From an uncultured Oscillospiraceae bacterium (GTDB lineage Bacteria > Bacillota > Clostridia > Oscillospirales > Acutalibacteraceae), in NCBI GenBank assembly GCA_900540535.1, contig UQGM01000055.1, positions 1 through 13,789 on the forward strand: a DNA stretch of 13,789 nt, read 5' to 3'. Position numbers and translations under genes: made by a program. The stretch's first letter is position 1. Every line of letters starts with the position of its first letter. Positions 12,596 to 13,789 of this stretch are shown here, piece by piece. Below the pieces are notes generated by a model. That model was not told the DNA's origin, did not search any database, and saw nothing but the letters and a program-made list of their open reading frames with translations.

Positions 12596-12655
12596 AAAAA
12601 AGCAAAGCGAAACACCTGCTATCCAAAAGTAAAGAGGGATAGCAGGTGCTCGCTT
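12596..12655 (-). terminator. Intrinsic terminator of the surface-protein gene
   Basis: The perfect 12-bp stem CACCTGCTATCC (12613-12624) with GGATAGCAGGTG (12637-12648) is extended by AAGCG/CGCTT (12605-12609 with 12651-12655). On the minus strand it is followed by T6 (12601-12596). It ends leftward transcription from the gene at 12705 before the cassette B promoter. The 49 bases between stop codon and stem hold nothing recognisable. Confidence 0.88.
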
Positions 12656-12704
12656 AGCTGTTTTATATGTGAAAGAAGTGAAATGAAGAAAGCCTATTTA
12701 TTAA

Positions 12705-13789
12705 TTACTTTCTCTTTTTAGTAATTACCAGAGCTGCACCGGCAAGTACTGCTACTGCTGCAAATGCGCCGATCATCATTGTGTCGCCGTTTGCAGGAGG
12801 TGTAACATTTCCGTCGTCTGTACCGGGCTCTGTGGGTGTTGTAGGATCAGTGGGTTCTGTGGGTTCTTCAACCTGAGGAACTCCGAGAAGATCACAAATC
12901 ATTACAAGTGCCTGATCAGCACTAAGTCCTGCAATTGAACCGAGAACCTGATCAATAACCTGTGTGATGCTGGGATCTGTTACAAGAGAGGAAATTGCTT
13001 TCTTAATAGATGCAAAGTTATTTGCCTCTGTAATATTCTCGAAGAGATAACGGAATGTTACAAGGAATGCATCGCTCTTATTTGTCTCAAAGCCTACACG
13101 GTAATCGTTGTCAGCAGTAACACTATCCTTAACAACGGGCTTTGCTGTTGATGCAAGAAGTACCCAGTCAGGATCTGAAAGCTTAAGGCTAAGTGTAACA
13201 TCTCCAATCTGAAGATTGCCAAGAAGGCTGTTAACGAGACCGATGATCATTGAAGGTTCAATCTTAAGACCTGCAAGCATATCACCTGCAAAGGAGCCGA
13301 TCATACCAAGGTTGTTAGCAATGATAAGCTGAAGCTGATCATTGAGGATATTATCGTTAAGAACATGTGCAAGTTTGGGAAGAAGATCAACAAGTGTTGA
13401 AAGGGGTGCTGCTGAAAGCTTATTCTCAACAAGATCAAAGATTGGGTTAAGAATGGGAAGAATTGCTGCATCGCCCTTTGCGTTGCCTTCTGTTGCATTG
13501 AAGTTATCTGTATATTCCTTTGAAGTCATGAGGCCTTCAATATCAAGAGCCTCAAGAACAGGAAGAAGGTTTTCATATATACCATAAGTTACATTGGGAA
13601 CCTTAACTTCGTTAGTAAAATCAACTGCAAGAAGTCCGCTTGTAAGCGGCACTGTCAAGCCTCTGAGAACTGCTGCAAGAGCATTTACAAAACCTTCACG
13701 GTCGCCATCCTGGAATCCGAATGTACCGTTCTCAACCTTTGTAAGATCAAGGTTTGCCCAGCATGCTGTTGAATCACTCTCTCCCTCGG
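12705..13789 (-). CDS. Surface protein with Pro/Thr-rich linker and C-terminal anchor, C-terminal part (5' end outside window)
   Basis: The frame is open to the window edge, so ~360 C-terminal residues of a longer protein are visible and no start can be named. Most of it is helical and Leu/Ala-rich, with alternating amphipathic stretches (for example ILPILNPIFDLVENKL and STLVDLLPKLAHVLND), a style I recall from large surface proteins of gut Clostridia. A linker follows, rich in Pro, Thr, Glu and Asp (VEEPTEPTDPTTPTEPGTDD), then PPANGDTMMIG, one hydrophobic helix (AFAAVAVLAGAALVI) and the basic tail TKKRK. This is the layout of a sortase signal, but ANGD stands where LPxTG or NPxTGD would be expected. 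It is probably exported and held at the membrane or wall. Function unrecognised. It has its own terminator, so it is not part of cassette B. Confidence 0.8.
   Translation of the reverse strand, partial: EGESDSTACWANLDLTKVENGTFGFQDGDREGFVNALAAVLRGLTVPLTSGLLAVDFTNEVKVPNVTYGIYENLLPVLEALDIEGLMTSKEYTDNFNATEGNAKGDAAILPILNPIFDLVENKLSAAPLSTLVDLLPKLAHVLNDNILNDQLQLIIANNLGMIGSFAGDMLAGLKIEPSMIIGLVNSLLGNLQIGDVTLSLKLSDPDWVLLASTAKPVVKDSVTADNDYRVGFETNKSDAFLVTFRYLFENITEANNFASIKKAISSLVTDPSITQVIDQVLGSIAGLSADQALVMICDLLGVPQVEEPTEPTDPTTPTEPGTDDGNVTPPANGDTMMIGAFAAVAVLAGAALVITKKRK

Noticed and set aside
1..13789. CRISPR array, tRNA/rRNA genes, transposase or phage genes
   Set aside because: No regularly spaced repeats, no tRNA-like cloverleaf or rRNA words, and no integrase or transposase motifs were seen on either strand.

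Overview
The window looks like a chromosomal piece of an anaerobic, low-to-moderate GC Firmicute, most likely a gut Clostridia of the Oscillospirales/Ruminococcaceae type. This is inferred from strong AGGAGG ribosome sites, intrinsic terminators everywhere, soluble Fe-S flavoenzymes without respiratory membrane subunits, a Gram-positive C-terminal surface anchor (Pro/Thr linker, membrane helix, KKRK tail) and an intergenic repeat of a kind I associate with such genomes. No database search was possible, so the taxon is an inference.

Layout. The left end (1-2177, +) is the last ~724 codons of mfd, the transcription-repair coupling factor. It ends at a long bidirectional terminator shared with the convergent gene. 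That gene (2293-4038, -) encodes a flavoprotein of the alkylglycerone-phosphate synthase (AGPS) family. A 433-base gap (4039-4471) follows, filled with hairpins and a repeat element. Next is cassette A (4472-7826, read leftward from 7826): a GlpA-like FAD/[2Fe-2S] dehydrogenase with an extra BON-like N-terminal domain, an NAD(P)/FAD oxidoreductase, and a small four-cysteine DUF1667 protein, all joined by stop/start overlaps or near-abutment. Divergent from it is a GntR/UTRA repressor (8034-8756, +) followed by a small zinc-ribbon protein (8805-9107, +). After two hairpins comes cassette B (9367-12403, -), a second copy of the same three-gene order without the BON-like domain. The right end (12705-13789, -) is the C-terminal part of a surface protein, with its own terminator.

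How the genes may work together. In each cassette the GlpA-like subunit should oxidise a hydroxy or glycerol-phosphate type substrate on FAD. Electrons would pass through its BFD-type [2Fe-2S] domain to the DUF1667 Fe-S protein and/or the NAD(P)/FAD subunit. The arrangement resembles heteromeric dye-linked dehydrogenases (L-proline dehydrogenase, HcnABC-type). Cassette A is probably controlled by the divergent GntR protein: two 15/18-identical 18-bp direct repeats lie in the 204-bp shared promoter region, one immediately after the -10 box of a TTGACA-17-TAGACT promoter. Cassette B has a different control layout: a TTGATT-17-TATTAT promoter and a ~115-nt leader ending in a terminator-like hairpin with a U6 tract just before the first gene. 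This suggests attenuation or antitermination, possibly of the GlpP type known for glycerol-3-phosphate genes.

The most interesting content is this pair of paralogous soluble Fe-S flavoprotein cassettes under two apparently different regulatory logics, with an AGPS-family flavoprotein and a BON-like fusion attached to cassette A. Its true substrate is not visible in the sequence.
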